This document shows, one piece after another, positions 18,892-31,100 of a stretch of DNA of 64,000 bases (position 1 is its first letter; the number at the start of each line of letters is the position of its first letter). A program made the translations under genes and the position numbers. Origin of the DNA: Cercospora beticola (lineage: Eukaryota > Ascomycota > Dothideomycetes > Mycosphaerellales > Mycosphaerellaceae); the NCBI RefSeq assembly GCF_033473495.1, contig NC_088941.1:2108001-2172000 (forward strand), in the 5' to 3' direction. Below the pieces are notes generated by a model, which was not told the DNA's origin, did not search any database, and saw only the letters and a program-made list of their open reading frames with translations.

Positions 18892-21800
18892 TCGATCTGT
18901 GACAGCTAAGCATCACATGAATTGATGCAGCCCCAGGCGTGCGTTGCGGTCGAACAGGAGTGTCGTCCTCGTATTCTGCTCGTGTCTTTGGTAGAAGTCG
19001 GCATCAAGTGTTGACGCGCATTGCTGGAATTTTCTCAAATGTATTTCCTCACGAAGAGGGTCGGCGAAGTTGCACTACTGTTAGCAAGGATCCACCACAA
19101 AGGCTGCAACCGGACAGCTAACTGCATTATGGGCATTGGTGCTGCCTCATGTTGTATGAACGTAAGGCATGAACCCTTGAGCGTCTTCCATGACATGCAG
19201 TCGAGTAGGGTCAAGGGACCGAGATGAATTGGGAATCCTCCGCGATGGCAAGACTCAATGAATACTATCGGAGCGCCCGACCATGCAGGTTTCCGTGCAC
19301 TATGGGATGGACTTCTCATGATTGCGTTGCGAAGGTCGCATGCGGTACCCTAGGAATGTTGTACTATTGGTCGGATGTCGCAATTCGGACAAAATTCCCT
19401 GCATATGTGATCAACTGCTATATGCTTTCGCGCCACAAACGTTTCATGCTTCTAGAGTCGTGGCTGTGCTTTTAGTGAGTTGAAAGCGCCAGAAGTTGGC
19501 AAACGAGCCTTTCAGCTGGGTCGGCACCTGTCGTTCGTGCCTGACTAGCTGATAGTCTCTCGGCAAACATCGTCGTGCCGTCTCCAAGTGGCGCGGATTC
19601 TGCACGGAGGGCGGTGGCGAGTTCGGAGCTTCTTAGCGATGTCGTCCTATCCTACACCATGCGCTGCTGGTGTACCAGACGATCTTCTTGCCGCGGGCCG
19701 CGTGGCCGACGGCCTCCTGCGGGAATCTGACGCCCTGCGTTCCCATCTGCTGATGAGTGCGCCAGTAATAGGCAGAGCCGTGAGAGCAGGAGAGAGCGCA
19801 GAGAGCATCTTATGCAGCTCGCTTCTGCGGCGTGCATGCTTGCAACTTCAAGACATCGATGCGGATCCAATCAAGTTTTGAACCCACTGAGTCTCGGGTC
19901 AATGGCTTGACGAAGCCTGTCCAAGTGGCAAATGGTGTCAAAACGGTCTGAGGCTGACATTTGGAATGGTGAGCATAAAGGAAGGTGGAAGGGAAGGGTG
20001 AAGGAAGAGAAGGTCGGCTCGCACCGCCACGTACAGCACAGCCACAATGTCAGCGCGACTGCATCGCACCGCACCTGCTCCTACTAGCCAAAGACACCAC
20101 ATAACCTCTATCAACCTTCATGGGGATGTCGGTATCAGACTCGGCCTTACCACTGAACATCCATGTTGTACAATGAAAGCACTACATGCTGTGCATGCCT
20201 CCAGTCTTGGAGTTAGAATTCCTGCTGATCATGACGCCCACGCTGCGAGACTCTGCGAGACTCTGAGGCAGAGCGGCTCTCACCTGGCGCAAAAGCTTAC
20301 GCTCATAACAGGTCACAGCAGAGTGTTCGTTCACAGCGCATGTACTCCAATTTGCGCATACAGTTCAACATGCAGACGTCGGCCGGACATTTTGGAATAG
20401 AGCTGATCGTGCCTAAACGCTCATGACGCCTCCATTCAAGTCAAATTGACACTTATGCCCTAGTGAAGCCGAGATCCGCTGTTGAGGACCGTGTTGTCGC
20501 GGAGTGCTCGAATACTTAACGGGGAGAAGCTTGGTAGATGCCATCGGATTGGAATGTGCACTAGTGCAAGAAGCTCCAGGGAAGTACTATTCGTACATTG
20601 CATCACATAATTGCTTGGACTTGCGTTATCACCCTTCAACTGAAGAAGGTGAGCTGGTGCTTCTATGCACTCACCAATGTGGAGCGAGGCTGCTCTCAGA
20701 CATCAAGGCGGAGCGCTTGGCTTGAGCCGTACAACTCTGTATTGTAAGGCGACCTACTACGCGCTACTGTCATCTATGCTCTGCATCAGGCAAGTGACGG
20801 TCATAGATTCGGAAAGGACGGTGGCCGTGCCTCTTATACTGCACGCCACAAGTGTGCATGAACCTGAGAGCAACTTCTTAAGTATGTCCTGAAGGATCGG
20901 CAAAAGTCTCCTTGGTGTATTGGTGACAGGGCAATCCTGGCAGCGCTCCAGACGAAGTCATAATCTGCGCGTCAAGTTGACGTGCGAGCTGATCATCAAG
21001 TAATTTGACTGTGTTTGAAAACAGGTCACTGAACTCCCTTTCGATGACCGGATATCTCAGCTCATGTTCACGTGCAGAACTTGTGCGCCGCGGCAGCTCT
21101 TGTTCAAGAATCGGCGATCGCTTCGTGGTTGATTATCGGATGATTAATCTGCGGATATGCCACGGTTGAAGTTGTGAGAGATGGATGTTTCCTCCAGCAG
21201 TCATCAGTCTAAGGCTACTGTGTTACCCTTGACACTCATGGTAGCTCTCATAGATCATTGCAACAACCTCTCTCACTGTTGACAGTCCTGATGCTAGAGC
21301 TGTATGAGGTACTGACTTCGGGTACTGAGACGGAACTCTTTACGCCGGGGCCGGTCGAGGTTTGCTTAGTTGTCAATCTCGCGTTGCAGTCCTTGTCCAG
21401 GCCTGGAAGTCGTCTCGAATAGCAGTGCAACAATTGGGACTGGCCGCGGAATCTGTCTCCTACCCATGTCAGGTCTTTGCACAAGGAGAGCATAGGAATC
21501 GATGAAAGCATGTGAGATCTCATGGGAAAAGTGGGGCGCCTTGGCACTGACTGGCGATGCGTTGCGATGACTTCGATCAGCGGTGATGTCGGTGCGTGCC
21601 CTCTACAACCACGTCTATACAGCCCGCCAGCACACTTCAGTCGCGTCGCACACGAATGCCCCCTCCGCGCCTCTCCCGCACTCCGCCCCTCCCTCGATAC
21701 TTTTGCCCGCAGCTGCGGCACATGCGACGCAAGCAACCTCGAGCCACCACCAAGCCGCCCGCGCCTACGAATCCTGTGTCTAAGACTCGCGCATACAACG

Positions 21801-22147
21801 AAGCCTTGCGCTGAAAGAGCGAACAAGACAAGCTCTCACATATTTGCTTGACGAGTTGTCTCTGAAACCTTTGTGTGCACCACAATGCCAGAGTAGGAGG
21901 GCGTCGCTGGTTGTTTCTACGCCGAACAGGCCAAATAAGACACGAATCTATACAAGACGAGACATTACCCCCATACTCTGTCTCGTAGCCTGTAGACTCT
22001 CCTTCCATCGCCTACTTCGTTTCTGTCGCGGACTCGCCGAACTGGCTACAACCCTCATCACGGATCGCGCACCGACCACGACGAACCAGCGCAAGAGCGT
22101 AAGTTCCGCGGATAACAGCGTCAGTCGACGCTCCTTCCTGGACCACG
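18892..22147. other. Long gene-poor region between the hydrolase gene and hsf1
   Basis: About 3.3 kb. Many short frames lie on both strands, none with a domain, signal peptide or convincing splice pattern. A 10-bp direct repeat (ctgcgagact, about 20243-20264) is present. The stretch near 21655-21710 is C/T-rich and, with what follows, should include the hsf1 promoter and leader. No perfect heat-shock element array was recognised. Confidence 0.5.
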
Positions 22148-24437
22148 ATGCAGCAGGCCGTGGGGACGCGCAAACGGCCAGCACCTGGCGCCTCGCCATT
22201 GGTGCAGCAGCCCATGACGCCGCAGTCTGCCTTCTACCAGCCGATGCCCGACAATGCCGCTGATTTCAACAACAATTTCGACTTCGCAAACGGGTTTGGC
22301 AATGATCAGACATTCTCAACCCCAACCTTTGATGACAGCAATCAGTTCGCTTTCAACAACGCACAGCCGCAAGCATACAACGCCGGCCTCGCGCCAGGAC
22401 AGTCCACAGATTTGGTGAGGCGGGGCAGGAATCAACAGCTGGCGGCCCCAAACGGAACTGTGCAACAAGAGGCGTGGAACGGGAGTAGCTACGGCAACAT
22501 GACGGGCAATGGGCAAGAAGAGAGCGAGTCAGATTTGGAGGCTAAGGTTGCGCTGGCGAAGCGAGAAGCATCAGGAAAGAGGAAACAGATTCCGCCATTT
22601 GTGATGAAGTTGAGCAGGTAAGTACACGGCGTTCCTGGAAGGCGATCACTTGAGTGCAGACGCTGATACATCATACAGTTTCCTCAACAAGGAAGACAAC
22701 GCCGACAAGATCAAGTGGTCGGAAGATGGACGCTCTTTCATCGTGCTCGACGAAGACGAATTCGCTCGAACACTCATTCCGGAACTCTTCAAGCACAATA
22801 ACTACGCCTCATTCGTGCGGCAACTCAACATGTACGGCTTCCACAAAAAGGTCGACATCGCCGACGGCTCGCTACGACAATCCGAGTCAGCACGGAAGGG
22901 CCAAAAGCCGCCGAGCATGTACTCGCATCCCTATTTCCGACGCAATCGGCCTGACCTCTTGTGGCTCATCCAGAAGCCTACTGGCAAATCGGGCGCTAAG
23001 CGGAAGCGCGATGGCACAGTCAAAGGCGAAGGCTACGACAGCGACGATGAGCGGCAATTCTCGCCAGGCCCCGAAGGGAGACCTAGTGGAGAAGTCGGAA
23101 ATGTTGGCGCCAACGGTCTGGCACAGATGCCACGAACTGAAATGGCCGCTGTACGCCAAGAGCTGAAGAAGCTTCAGCAACAGCAAGGCATGATCTCGCG
23201 CATGATCAATCAACTGAAGGAGCAGAACGAGCACTTCTACCGGCAGGCTACTGCCTTCCAAGAACTGCACGATCGGCATGAGAACTCGATCAACGCTATC
23301 TTGACCTTCCTAGCCACATTCTACAACAGAAGCCTCGAAGGGCATTCCGGACCTGGTGTCGTGAACATGTTCGGCAACCAGACACAGAACAGCCAGCAGC
23401 AACATGGCAGTGTTGTTGAGGAGTACCATGACAGCACGACTGATGCAAGCAACCAGGTGCAGCGCTACACCAAAAAGCCACAACTACTACTAGGTGCGCC
23501 TCACGCCAAAGACTCCACCAGTGGTACAGTCACACCCAACTCTAGGCAATCCGTCAGTCCGCCAGGGGGTAATTCGCCACCACTCAAACATGATAGCTCC
23601 GCCGCACTACGACCTGGAAGCACAGATCCTGTCAACGGAAGAGGCACCTCGGCGACCAGCCCTGTGATCAAAGAGGATGCTGAAACCCCAACCTACCTCA
23701 ACTCGGTACCTGATAACAACCAAGTCATGAGCTACATCAACAACGCCAATGCAACCAGTGCATCAACAGAGAATACCCCTGCATTCGACATATCTGCCTT
23801 GGGAGACTACTCGAACGCGGTTGGTGGACTGACACCGCAACAGAGAAGCACTATGCTTGCAATGATCAATCAACATGGTGGTGCTTCATCGAACGAGAAC
23901 AATGCTCTTGTTGCGCCAAATGCGCCTTCAGTACAGCAGCACATGGAGAACATCAAGCAAAACAAGGAGCAACTCGAAGCGCTGACTGCCATGCAAGCTT
24001 CTACCAATCAGTCCATCCAGAACATCCAAGAGAGGATAGGACAATTCTCACCTGGCGCACCTTTTAGTGGAGACGACGCAGGCGGCTCACTTCCGGATTT
24101 CATAATGGACGATTTGCTTCAAGGACCCGTCAACGACAGCGACTTCAACAACTTCGACAATAACTTCGATTTTCAAGCTGCAGCAGAGCAAACGAACCCA
24201 GACTGGAATAATGACTACTTTGGCGAAGCTGGTGACACTGGAGCAGACATGTTCCAAACCGATGGGACCAACGGCCTGGATCACGATCATCTTGCGGTGT
24301 CTTCTGGAGGCACAGGAACGGTTGAGGTTTTGAGCAGTGAAGCGGCAAGTCCGTCGGCGGCTCAGAGCGTATCAGAGGATGTAGAGGGACACGAACTGGA
24401 CACAAAAGCGTCGAACAAGAAGAGGCGCGTGAAATGA
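22148..24437 (+). CDS. hsf1: Heat-shock transcription factor Hsf1
   Basis: Nuclear activator of chaperone genes. Exons 22148-22617 and 22679-24437 (intron 61 bp, GTAAGT...ACAG) give 742 aa. The intron splits a Ser codon inside the DNA-binding domain: PPFVMKLS/SFLNKEDN. That domain spans about 146-250, with IKWSEDGRSFIVLD, ELFKHNNYASFVRQLNMYGF (recognition helix) and HPYFRRNRPDLLWLI. The oligomerisation coiled coil lies at about 312-380 (ELKKLQQQQGMISRMINQLK onward). The N-terminal arm and the C-terminal region are Asn/Gln/Phe-rich, with DFNNNFDF at 39-46 and a near copy at 645-655. These are likely activation segments. The tail ends in a basic NKKRRVK, a possible nuclear signal. Start ATG at 22148 follows a C/T-rich leader. 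Confidence 0.94.
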
Positions 24438-25056
24438 ACAGACTTGCACATGTTGGACCGGCATTGTAGCTGACTTCTGGCTTAGGGAGGGCTGAGATAG
24501 AGATGGCTCAGAGCTGTCTTCTCGCGTACTCCTGTTTTGCATAACTCACGACGTAACGAGTTTCTTTGCATCATGCTCAACTCATATCTGCACATGATGA
24601 ACGAGTTGACGCAGAAGCTGAAGGTGGCATAGATACCCTATGAGATAAAACCTGTCACTTGACATCCACTTTCGCATTAAGCATCCATCATCTATTGAAT
24701 TGATCTCATTGCTGACAAAGTTATCGAGCAGAATCAGTCGACTTCTTCGCCTTTTTCAGAGCGATCTCTCCGAATCGACAATATCTCTGCATTGCATATC
24801 GAGCGCAAGAGGTTACCGGCCCCGGCGCGAAGTGCGAGAACCTCCCTGCGAGCCGACTCGAAACTGCTCGACAGACGCAGGGCCAACTCGGCGGATGCAG
24901 TGTAGCAAAGGAAAGCCGTCGGTCACAGGGATGGACGATTTGGTGGTCTGGGCCGATGAGGAAGGAGCAGAGCACAATGATGCACTTCGGACACTCCCAG
25001 GATCTGGGGTCAGAACTCCATCAACGACTTTCATCACAGCCATCAGTGTTGTCCGG
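24438..25056. other. Convergent intergenic region
   Basis: The 3' flanks of hsf1 (plus) and the coiled-coil gene (minus). Short frames only; no gene is seen. Confidence 0.55.
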
Positions 25057-26221
25057 CTAGCTCATGAGAGCTTGCGCTGCATCCAGCTCTCGAGCCGCAG
25101 CCCAGTCAGCTTGGGTGCCCTCGTCCTCCTCAGACGCCATGCCGGCCACACTCGAAGCACGCGAGCGATCGCCATCTGAATCCGAGGAGTCTTCAGGATT
25201 CCAGTCTTGTTGCAAAGCCAGGTATGGCCTTTGATGAGGATCTGAAGGTTCTGGTTGGCGCGAAGAAGGACTGGAATTACTCCCGACACTGTCTGTCTGC
25301 GCCGGGCGGGTAGCCATCGGTTCCTGCTCCCTGGCCAGCCTTCGAGCGCGTGAAGACTGATGCATCTGAAGTTGTTGATGGGAAGGCAGCACTATTGGGT
25401 TTCCGGACTCCCCTGTGCGTGCAAGTCCATCTTCACCAAGGTCGGAATCGACACCTGCAGGGGCTCGTGACTGTCTTGCCATCGAGTCTTGTTGAGCAGC
25501 TGCACGACGCACCGTAGTGCTCGGCGCAGGAATGTTCGTTGACTGCACTGCAGCTCTACCAGGCTGCACAGGAGGATTGCGACCCCAAGCTGCCTGACGA
25601 CGAGCTAGAACAAGCTGGTGGAGACGTGCCCTCGCAAGTCTCGCATCGTTGGCTTGGCCATTATTCCGAGGACGATGCACAGCGTTCTGACTAGGCTCAG
25701 CTGCGACTGGACTTCGGACATTTGAAGAGAGATTTCGCCCAACTCTAGCTCTGGAACCCTCCTCATAATAGAACTCCAGATGATTCTGCTGCTTGTGCTC
25801 GAGAACTGAAACGTGGACGCGCAGCTGCTCTCGCCGTGCTTCGAGATCACGAACTTCCTTCTCCAACTGGACTTTCCTGAACTCCTCGGACTCTGCTGCT
25901 GCTGTAAGCCAGCCTCGGAATTTTTCTCTCGCCACCGCGAACATGGTTTTCAACTTCGCCAGGGTCTCTTTGCACAGCTGGGGTGCAACATTGATGGATC
26001 TTGACAAGAACCTTCCGGCGGTCTTAACTATGAGCAGTCCAATGAGTATCGAGCAGAGCCGAAACGCGATGGCGCGGTGTTGCTTCCAGCCTGATAAACC
26101 GACTGTCGAGAGAATCGTATAGCCTCCTGAGCGTTGCCTCAGCCATCCTGAGCTGCCGTATTGCACGTGGAATTTCAAGAACAAATGCACCAAGGTCGCA
26201 CTGCTTTGCAGCAGTCTTCAT
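25057..26221 (-). CDS. Coiled-coil protein of unknown function
   Basis: Not recognised. The main frame (25057 up to about 26193) encodes a coiled coil (EEFRKVQLEKEVRDLEARRE) followed by a long Arg/Gln/Ser-rich disordered tail with acidic patches (EDSSDSDGD, ASEEDEG). It has no ATG until 25944. I propose an upstream exon 26221-26104 and exon 26027-25057, joined over a 76-bp GT-AG intron (GTCGGT...CATAG). This gives 362 aa starting MKTAAKQCDLGAFVLE and keeps the frame. The donor is weak. If the intron is instead retained, the frame contains a hydrophobic run (CSILIGLLIV) but no ATG start. The coding nature of the tail is fairly clear; the 5' end is not. Confidence 0.5.
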
Positions 26222-27504
26222 GTGTATTGTTCGAAGCGCTCGGCAATTACATCGCGATTTGCTTCGCGCTTGCTGCGTGGTGCAAGGATGAGACGACTGA
26301 GCAGGCCATAGGATCTGTGGACGAGAGCAATATATGCGATCTCTTTGGTGGACGACCACAGAAGACCTGGAGCGTGACGCGCAGTGAAAATTGGGAGCTG
26401 AAGTCGTTGTTCGAGCAGGTCGAGGAGGGTTGGCGAAGTGGCGCTGTTTGGCATGGCTTCAGCAAAGCAGCGAGGGGTAAGGCAATGAAGTGAAGATGTT
26501 GCAGAGCAGGAGGGTGCAACAACGCCAACCATACTCAACTTTCTGTACGAAGCTCACTTGGCGAAAGAGAGCTAACCACCAGCTGCCCCTCCGAAAACTC
26601 AGGCACAGGCACAGGCAAAGGCAAAGCAAGAACTTTCGGGTCCGGAATGAGGAGTATTGACTTTTGCAGGCACATAGAAACGCCCTTTGGCTATATGGGA
26701 CTGCTCGACCGAAAGGCCATGGGATTTCTGGTACACTGGAGTTGATTATCAATCCCAGCCGCAGCAATCCAATTCGCTCGAACGCACATACTTCGCAACC
26801 ATATGTGGTACGTTGACTTCCAGGAAAATCAACTGCATCTGTGGCCATGATAATGAAATGGAGTCTCGCTAGGACTTGCTCGGCCTCCTAGAGCCGGCCA
26901 TGCCTTCTGCCAGCTGCCGACTGTGCTTCGCCACTTCTGCGATGTGCACGACGGCACACAGCACCATCTCCTTGGTGTGGCGGAGCATATTGTTCTCGGG
27001 ACTGCCGGAGGCTTCCTAGCTCACGAGGTTGGCCACGCACAGAATTGTGTCGCAAGGGACTGTTTGAGATCCGAATTGCTTTAGCGTAAGTGATCGCGTA
27101 TATCAGCATTCTCCCCAGAAATGCAGTTGGTTCTCTGCTGCTCAGCCTGGCGACGGGCGCAATAATGCGTGAGAAAGTTATTCTGAGCCGCGTACAGGTG
27201 AGTGCCGTCAATGCATTTTGGATGGATTGCTTCCGGATAGCTAGAGGCTTCTCTGCCCAACAGCTTGACCCAGGACAAGGTTGTGGGCCAAAGAGCTGAC
27301 GGAGTGGTTCGAAGGGCAGAAATCGCACGCTGACCCAGTGGAAATAGGAAAACTTTCACATCGCCGGTCCCTACCGGACGCTGCTTCAGTTTGTATTTCT
27401 CGCACAGCCGGCGCAGGTTGAATCTCCTTTCCTTTCTTTCGTACTCGGACGAGAAGCAACTCTTCGAATCTATCTCAGCTGCTACAACCACTTCCACGCT
27501 CACG
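26222..27504. other. Divergent intergenic region
   Basis: No gene is seen between the minus-strand coiled-coil gene and the plus-strand membrane gene. A short hexanucleotide-type repeat (caggca/caaagg) lies at about 26600-26627. Confidence 0.5.
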
Positions 27505-29352
27505 ATGCGCGTCTGTATGCTTTTTGCCAGACCATTCTTCGGCGCCCCGAATCTCGAAGCCAGCGTCGCGGAGACCTATGCAAGCAATCTCGATGACATG
27601 GCCTACAAGATCATGTACGAAATGTTCGCGGACGCCAATGAGTACGAAATCGACGAGATGCTAAAGATAAGTTCCCTCACGGTGTCCCTGGGAGCAAAGC
27701 ACTCTGGTAGCCCAGCCACAATTCAAAGCCTGTCGGAACTTCCAGTATCATGTCTCGGCGCCGTATTGTTCGCGGTGGTGCTCATTGTCGCCACGATGGT
27801 CTCGAGCTACGTTCGCGGCTACCGGAAGGAGTCTCGTCGCCGAGAAGAGGTTGAAACTACTTTCCGGCGACGTGTAGCAACGGCCTGGAATCTCCAACAG
27901 TGCCATGATGCACTGGGGGACCGAGATTCCGCATTGGAATTTGATCAGAAGCTCAAGCTGGAAGGAGATGAGAGACCGACCTCCGCTCCAGTCTCTTTTA
28001 CTCTGGCTGGCTTCGCTCTCATGATGGGCTCATTCTTCCTTGCGAGGGATGCAAATGTGTATCCTGCTTACCAAGGAATCCTCTCCTGGCACTTGCTTCC
28101 AACCGTGCTCGCCTTGTCCTTCCTTTCTGTCGTCTCGTTGTTTCGATATCAAGCAGAGACGAATGATCCTGTTTACAAGGACACTCGGACCGAGAGGAGA
28201 GTCACCACCACATACGCGGATTTCCCTCTCTTTCTCTTGATCAAGGACACTTTCACGGCAACGAAGCAAGAACTGCAGACGAAATTCTCGGAACTTCAAA
28301 ACCGAGTCAAGGCAATGCTTCCTGGGCTGGCGAACAAGCTGGAATCCTTCACAGGAGAGGACCTCTCACTGCAATCCGTCCTCACTCAGACCCCGGCCTA
28401 CGTTCTCGTCTTCCAGACACTCTTCATCAACGTCTCGCGGGCTTTCACGCCAGCTCCGAACCCAGCCAACCTTCCAGAAGCAGAGCAAGACTCCAAGTTG
28501 ATAATCATGGCCTGTGCCACTTTCGCTCTGACGCTAGCAGGGCCAGCCATGCTACTCTGTGAGAAACCCCTATGGAACTGGTCCGTGAACTTGAGCAGAG
28601 ACTCCAAAGAGGATGTCCAAGGACGAATCAAACCACTCATCAGCACATCCCTCTGGACCCTCTCCATCACCTGGCGCCTCCTAGCCCTCGACCTCACAAT
28701 CTCCTACTTCGCGAACACCCTACCAATCATCGGCACAGTCCTAGGAGTTTTCTACACGTACTTTTTCTCATCGTGGCAATCATGGCAACTTCTTCTCGAA
28801 ATTGTCTCGACGACACTCGGTATCTATTTCGTATTGGATATGGGCAGGACAGTACTCTGCCTCTGCGGAGATATTGCCGAGCCATTGGATGTGACGGCCC
28901 CTCATCCGCACGAAGGTAAGAAGCCAATGACCGCGTACCAACGCCAAGTGTGGAAAAAGTACGTAGAGGAAAAGGGCGATGCGCCAATGGATGAGTCGTC
29001 AGATGATTCGGATGATAGTAAGAAATCAATGACTGCGGAGCAACGTGAAGTGTGGAGGAAGCACGTAGAGGAATTGGTTGATGGATTGCGAAGAGCCTCT
29101 CTAGAGAAAGAAGAAGAAGAGCGGAGGTTGCAGCTCGAAGAGGAAGCTAGACTAGCACAAGCAGCTGCTGTGCAGGGCGCGAAAACAGACGACGGGGACG
29201 ATGAAGGCTCGGAAGCAGACGATGGAGACGACGAGGACGAGGACGACGAATGGTTAGAAGTCGAGAAGCTCGAAACTGAGGCGGAAGTCGCGGAATGGGA
29301 GCTCGTGCCACGGACTGTATCCTGGCACAAGAGTACGAGGTCAGACTCGTAA
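27505..29352 (+). CDS. Multi-pass membrane protein with acidic C-terminal tail
   Basis: Not assigned to a family. 615 aa from the first ATG in frame (27505, MRVCMLFARPFFG); the frame is open further up only through TTG. Hydrophobic segments include CLGAVLFAVVLIVATMVSSY, FTLAGFALMMGSFFLA, HLLPTVLALSFLSVVSLF, LIIMACATFALTLAGPAMLL and several between about 400 and 455, so six to eight membrane passes are likely. The cytosolic-looking tail carries two copies of an 18-residue unit, KKPMTAYQRQVWKKYVEE (472-489) and KKSMTAEQREVWRKHVEE (506-523). A Glu-rich coiled coil and a very acidic stretch (DDGDDEDEDDEW) follow. Single exon. It may be a fungus-specific protein. Confidence 0.72.
   Translation: MRVCMLFARPFFGAPNLEASVAETYASNLDDMAYKIMYEMFADANEYEIDEMLKISSLTVSLGAKHSGSPATIQSLSELPVSCLGAVLFAVVLIVATMVSSYVRGYRKESRRREEVETTFRRRVATAWNLQQCHDALGDRDSALEFDQKLKLEGDERPTSAPVSFTLAGFALMMGSFFLARDANVYPAYQGILSWHLLPTVLALSFLSVVSLFRYQAETNDPVYKDTRTERRVTTTYADFPLFLLIKDTFTATKQELQTKFSELQNRVKAMLPGLANKLESFTGEDLSLQSVLTQTPAYVLVFQTLFINVSRAFTPAPNPANLPEAEQDSKLIIMACATFALTLAGPAMLLCEKPLWNWSVNLSRDSKEDVQGRIKPLISTSLWTLSITWRLLALDLTISYFANTLPIIGTVLGVFYTYFFSSWQSWQLLLEIVSTTLGIYFVLDMGRTVLCLCGDIAEPLDVTAPHPHEGKKPMTAYQRQVWKKYVEEKGDAPMDESSDDSDDSKKSMTAEQREVWRKHVEELVDGLRRASLEKEEEERRLQLEEEARLAQAAAVQGAKTDDGDDEGSEADDGDDEDEDDEWLEVEKLETEAEVAEWELVPRTVSWHKSTRSDS
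28918..29073 (+). repeat. Intragenic duplicated 18-residue unit
   Basis: Two copies of KK-x-MTA-x-QR-x-VW-x-K-x-VEE, starting at residues 472 and 506 of the membrane protein (34-residue spacing), separated by an acidic Ser/Asp linker. The DNA copies have diverged, so the duplication is not recent. Confidence 0.8.
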
Positions 29353-29732
29353 CGACTGATTTGGAAGTCTATGCTTCTTGACCAACGCGAAATGAAAGCG
29401 CGTGCTGTCAAAAAGGAGACTGGATGATACTGCTCATTGGGAAATGAATTTCTATTTCGTGTGCGAGATAAGTAACGCGCATAACGCGAAGTAGATCAAA
29501 CCCATATGACAAGCCAGCGCTTTAGATTCCTGCGATGCAATGCGATGCATTTATACATTGGTTTCAAGACCCGCGTTAACACAAATGTTTTTTCAGATTC
29601 CAAGATATAGGGAAGAGATTGGGTTCAATTTCTTCCGGTTGGCTTTATTTTTGGTCGTCCAGTAGGCAGGCGTTGCAACGAAGAGCCCAGCTCTCCGCAA
29701 AGCATAAACCACGACAGCTCCTTGACAGGACT
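29353..29732. other. Convergent intergenic region
   Basis: The 3' flanks of the membrane gene (plus) and the coiled-coil gene (minus). Rather AT-rich; no gene is seen. Confidence 0.55.
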
Positions 29733-31100
29733 TTACTTTGTTTCTCGGAGGGTTTCGACAAATTCGAGCACTCCATCGTAGCCTTGCTGCAAGTTCACGA
29801 CTTGCGCTTTGAGATCGGAGTTCTCGTTTCGGAGTTTCTCGACTGTGGCCCATGCGACGCCTTCATTTCTCGAGAAAGCCGTAGATTGTTGTGATAGAAC
29901 GCTGCCTCGAGCGGGTATATATCGCGGATCAATCCGATGGTCCAGTGTCGGAGGTCTTGATGCATACTGCGATGCAGGCGTCTCAACGCCACTGCTGAAT
30001 AGCGAAGCTGTGTCTGCATCAGACTCGAATCCTGAATCGGAAGCGCTTCCTCGTGAGCTGCGCTTGATCGTCCTACTCGGGTCTTCATCCTCCTCTGGAA
30101 TTTCTGTCTCGCGTCGTACTATGCGAATCGACTTTGCGCGTTCTTCTTGCAATTGCTGTACCTTCATTTTCTCCTCGGAGAACTTGAGGATAAGTTCTTC
30201 GTTGACGTCGCGTTGCTCTTTCGCAATGCGCGCCGTATCCTCAAGCTGCATTTTCAAATGCGCCGAGCGTGTTTGTGCCTCTTCAACCTCCTCTTTTTGC
30301 GCATCGATTTCTGGTTGTATGCTCGCCAAGTATTCGACCTTCTCTTTATATGCGATTTGCATTCGCTGGATCAAGTTTGTCGCGTTGAGGAGTAGATCGT
30401 TGAATGCTTGAGGGGACAGTGGATCTGCAGGGCCATGGGGGAATAATGCCGTGTTGATGTTGATGCTGAGCATCTCATCCTCCACCTTTACTGGCTGCGG
30501 CGCCGGTGTGCTCGCTTTGCGGCCGAACCATGACACTTTCCGTGAGCTGTTCGATGCAGAGTTCGCAGAATTTGCAGTGGCCGTCGTGGATGTTGTCGCG
30601 TTTGTTGGTTGCTGCCGTAATCGTGGTCGACCAGGTCGCTCAGTAAACCCAGGTTGGTATTCCATGACGAACTCTGTGTCTTCTTTTTCCTTGATGGGCG
30701 AAGTCGGCACTCCCAATCGTACACGACCAGACTCACCAGAGAAGAGGTTGTCAACGAACTTGTTCTTGTTGGGCGAAGGCGATCGTTCCGGCGTGGTTTG
30801 GTTGTATGCGGCGGCCCAGGACTTTGCTCTGGAATGTAGCACGCTTCCCGATCGCGACAACACGGCAGCTGCAGGTTGTGCGCTTGACAGGGACGAGAGC
30901 AGACGCGATTTTAGGCCTTCCCGTGCCGGTTGCTGTTGTTTGCTGGGATCCTGGGGCAGATGCACCTCTTCGAAGCGGTTGTTCTCTATGCGCAATGTTG
31001 GGGTCAAATCGATAGCTCCCGCGCCTTGGTACGCAGTTGGGGATTCGGATGTGTTCTCGTGAAAGGGGTCGATCTGGTGGTGATAGCGTGGCGTACCCAT
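29733..31100 (-). CDS. Fungal coiled-coil protein of unknown function
   Basis: 455 aa from the ATG at 31100 (MGTPRYHHQID); upstream the frame is open only through TTG. The N-terminal half is Ser/Pro/Gln-rich and disordered, with short conserved-looking patches (SPSPNKNKFVDNLFSGESGR, DTEFVMEYQPGF, RKVSWFGRKAS). The strongest block is INTALFPHGPADPLSPQAFN with DLLLNATNLIQRMQIAYKEK. A long coiled coil follows (IQPEIDAQKEEVEEAQTRS onward), then a Ser-rich linker and a short terminal coiled coil (VEKLRNENSDLKAQVVNLQQ). I recall fungal proteins with the ALFPHGPADPL block, but not their function. A structural or scaffold role is only a guess. Confidence 0.78.
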   Translation of the reverse strand: MGTPRYHHQIDPFHENTSESPTAYQGAGAIDLTPTLRIENNRFEEVHLPQDPSKQQQPAREGLKSRLLSSLSSAQPAAAVLSRSGSVLHSRAKSWAAAYNQTTPERSPSPNKNKFVDNLFSGESGRVRLGVPTSPIKEKEDTEFVMEYQPGFTERPGRPRLRQQPTNATTSTTATANSANSASNSSRKVSWFGRKASTPAPQPVKVEDEMLSININTALFPHGPADPLSPQAFNDLLLNATNLIQRMQIAYKEKVEYLASIQPEIDAQKEEVEEAQTRSAHLKMQLEDTARIAKEQRDVNEELILKFSEEKMKVQQLQEERAKSIRIVRRETEIPEEDEDPSRTIKRSSRGSASDSGFESDADTASLFSSGVETPASQYASRPPTLDHRIDPRYIPARGSVLSQQSTAFSRNEGVAWATVEKLRNENSDLKAQVVNLQQGYDGVLEFVETLRETK

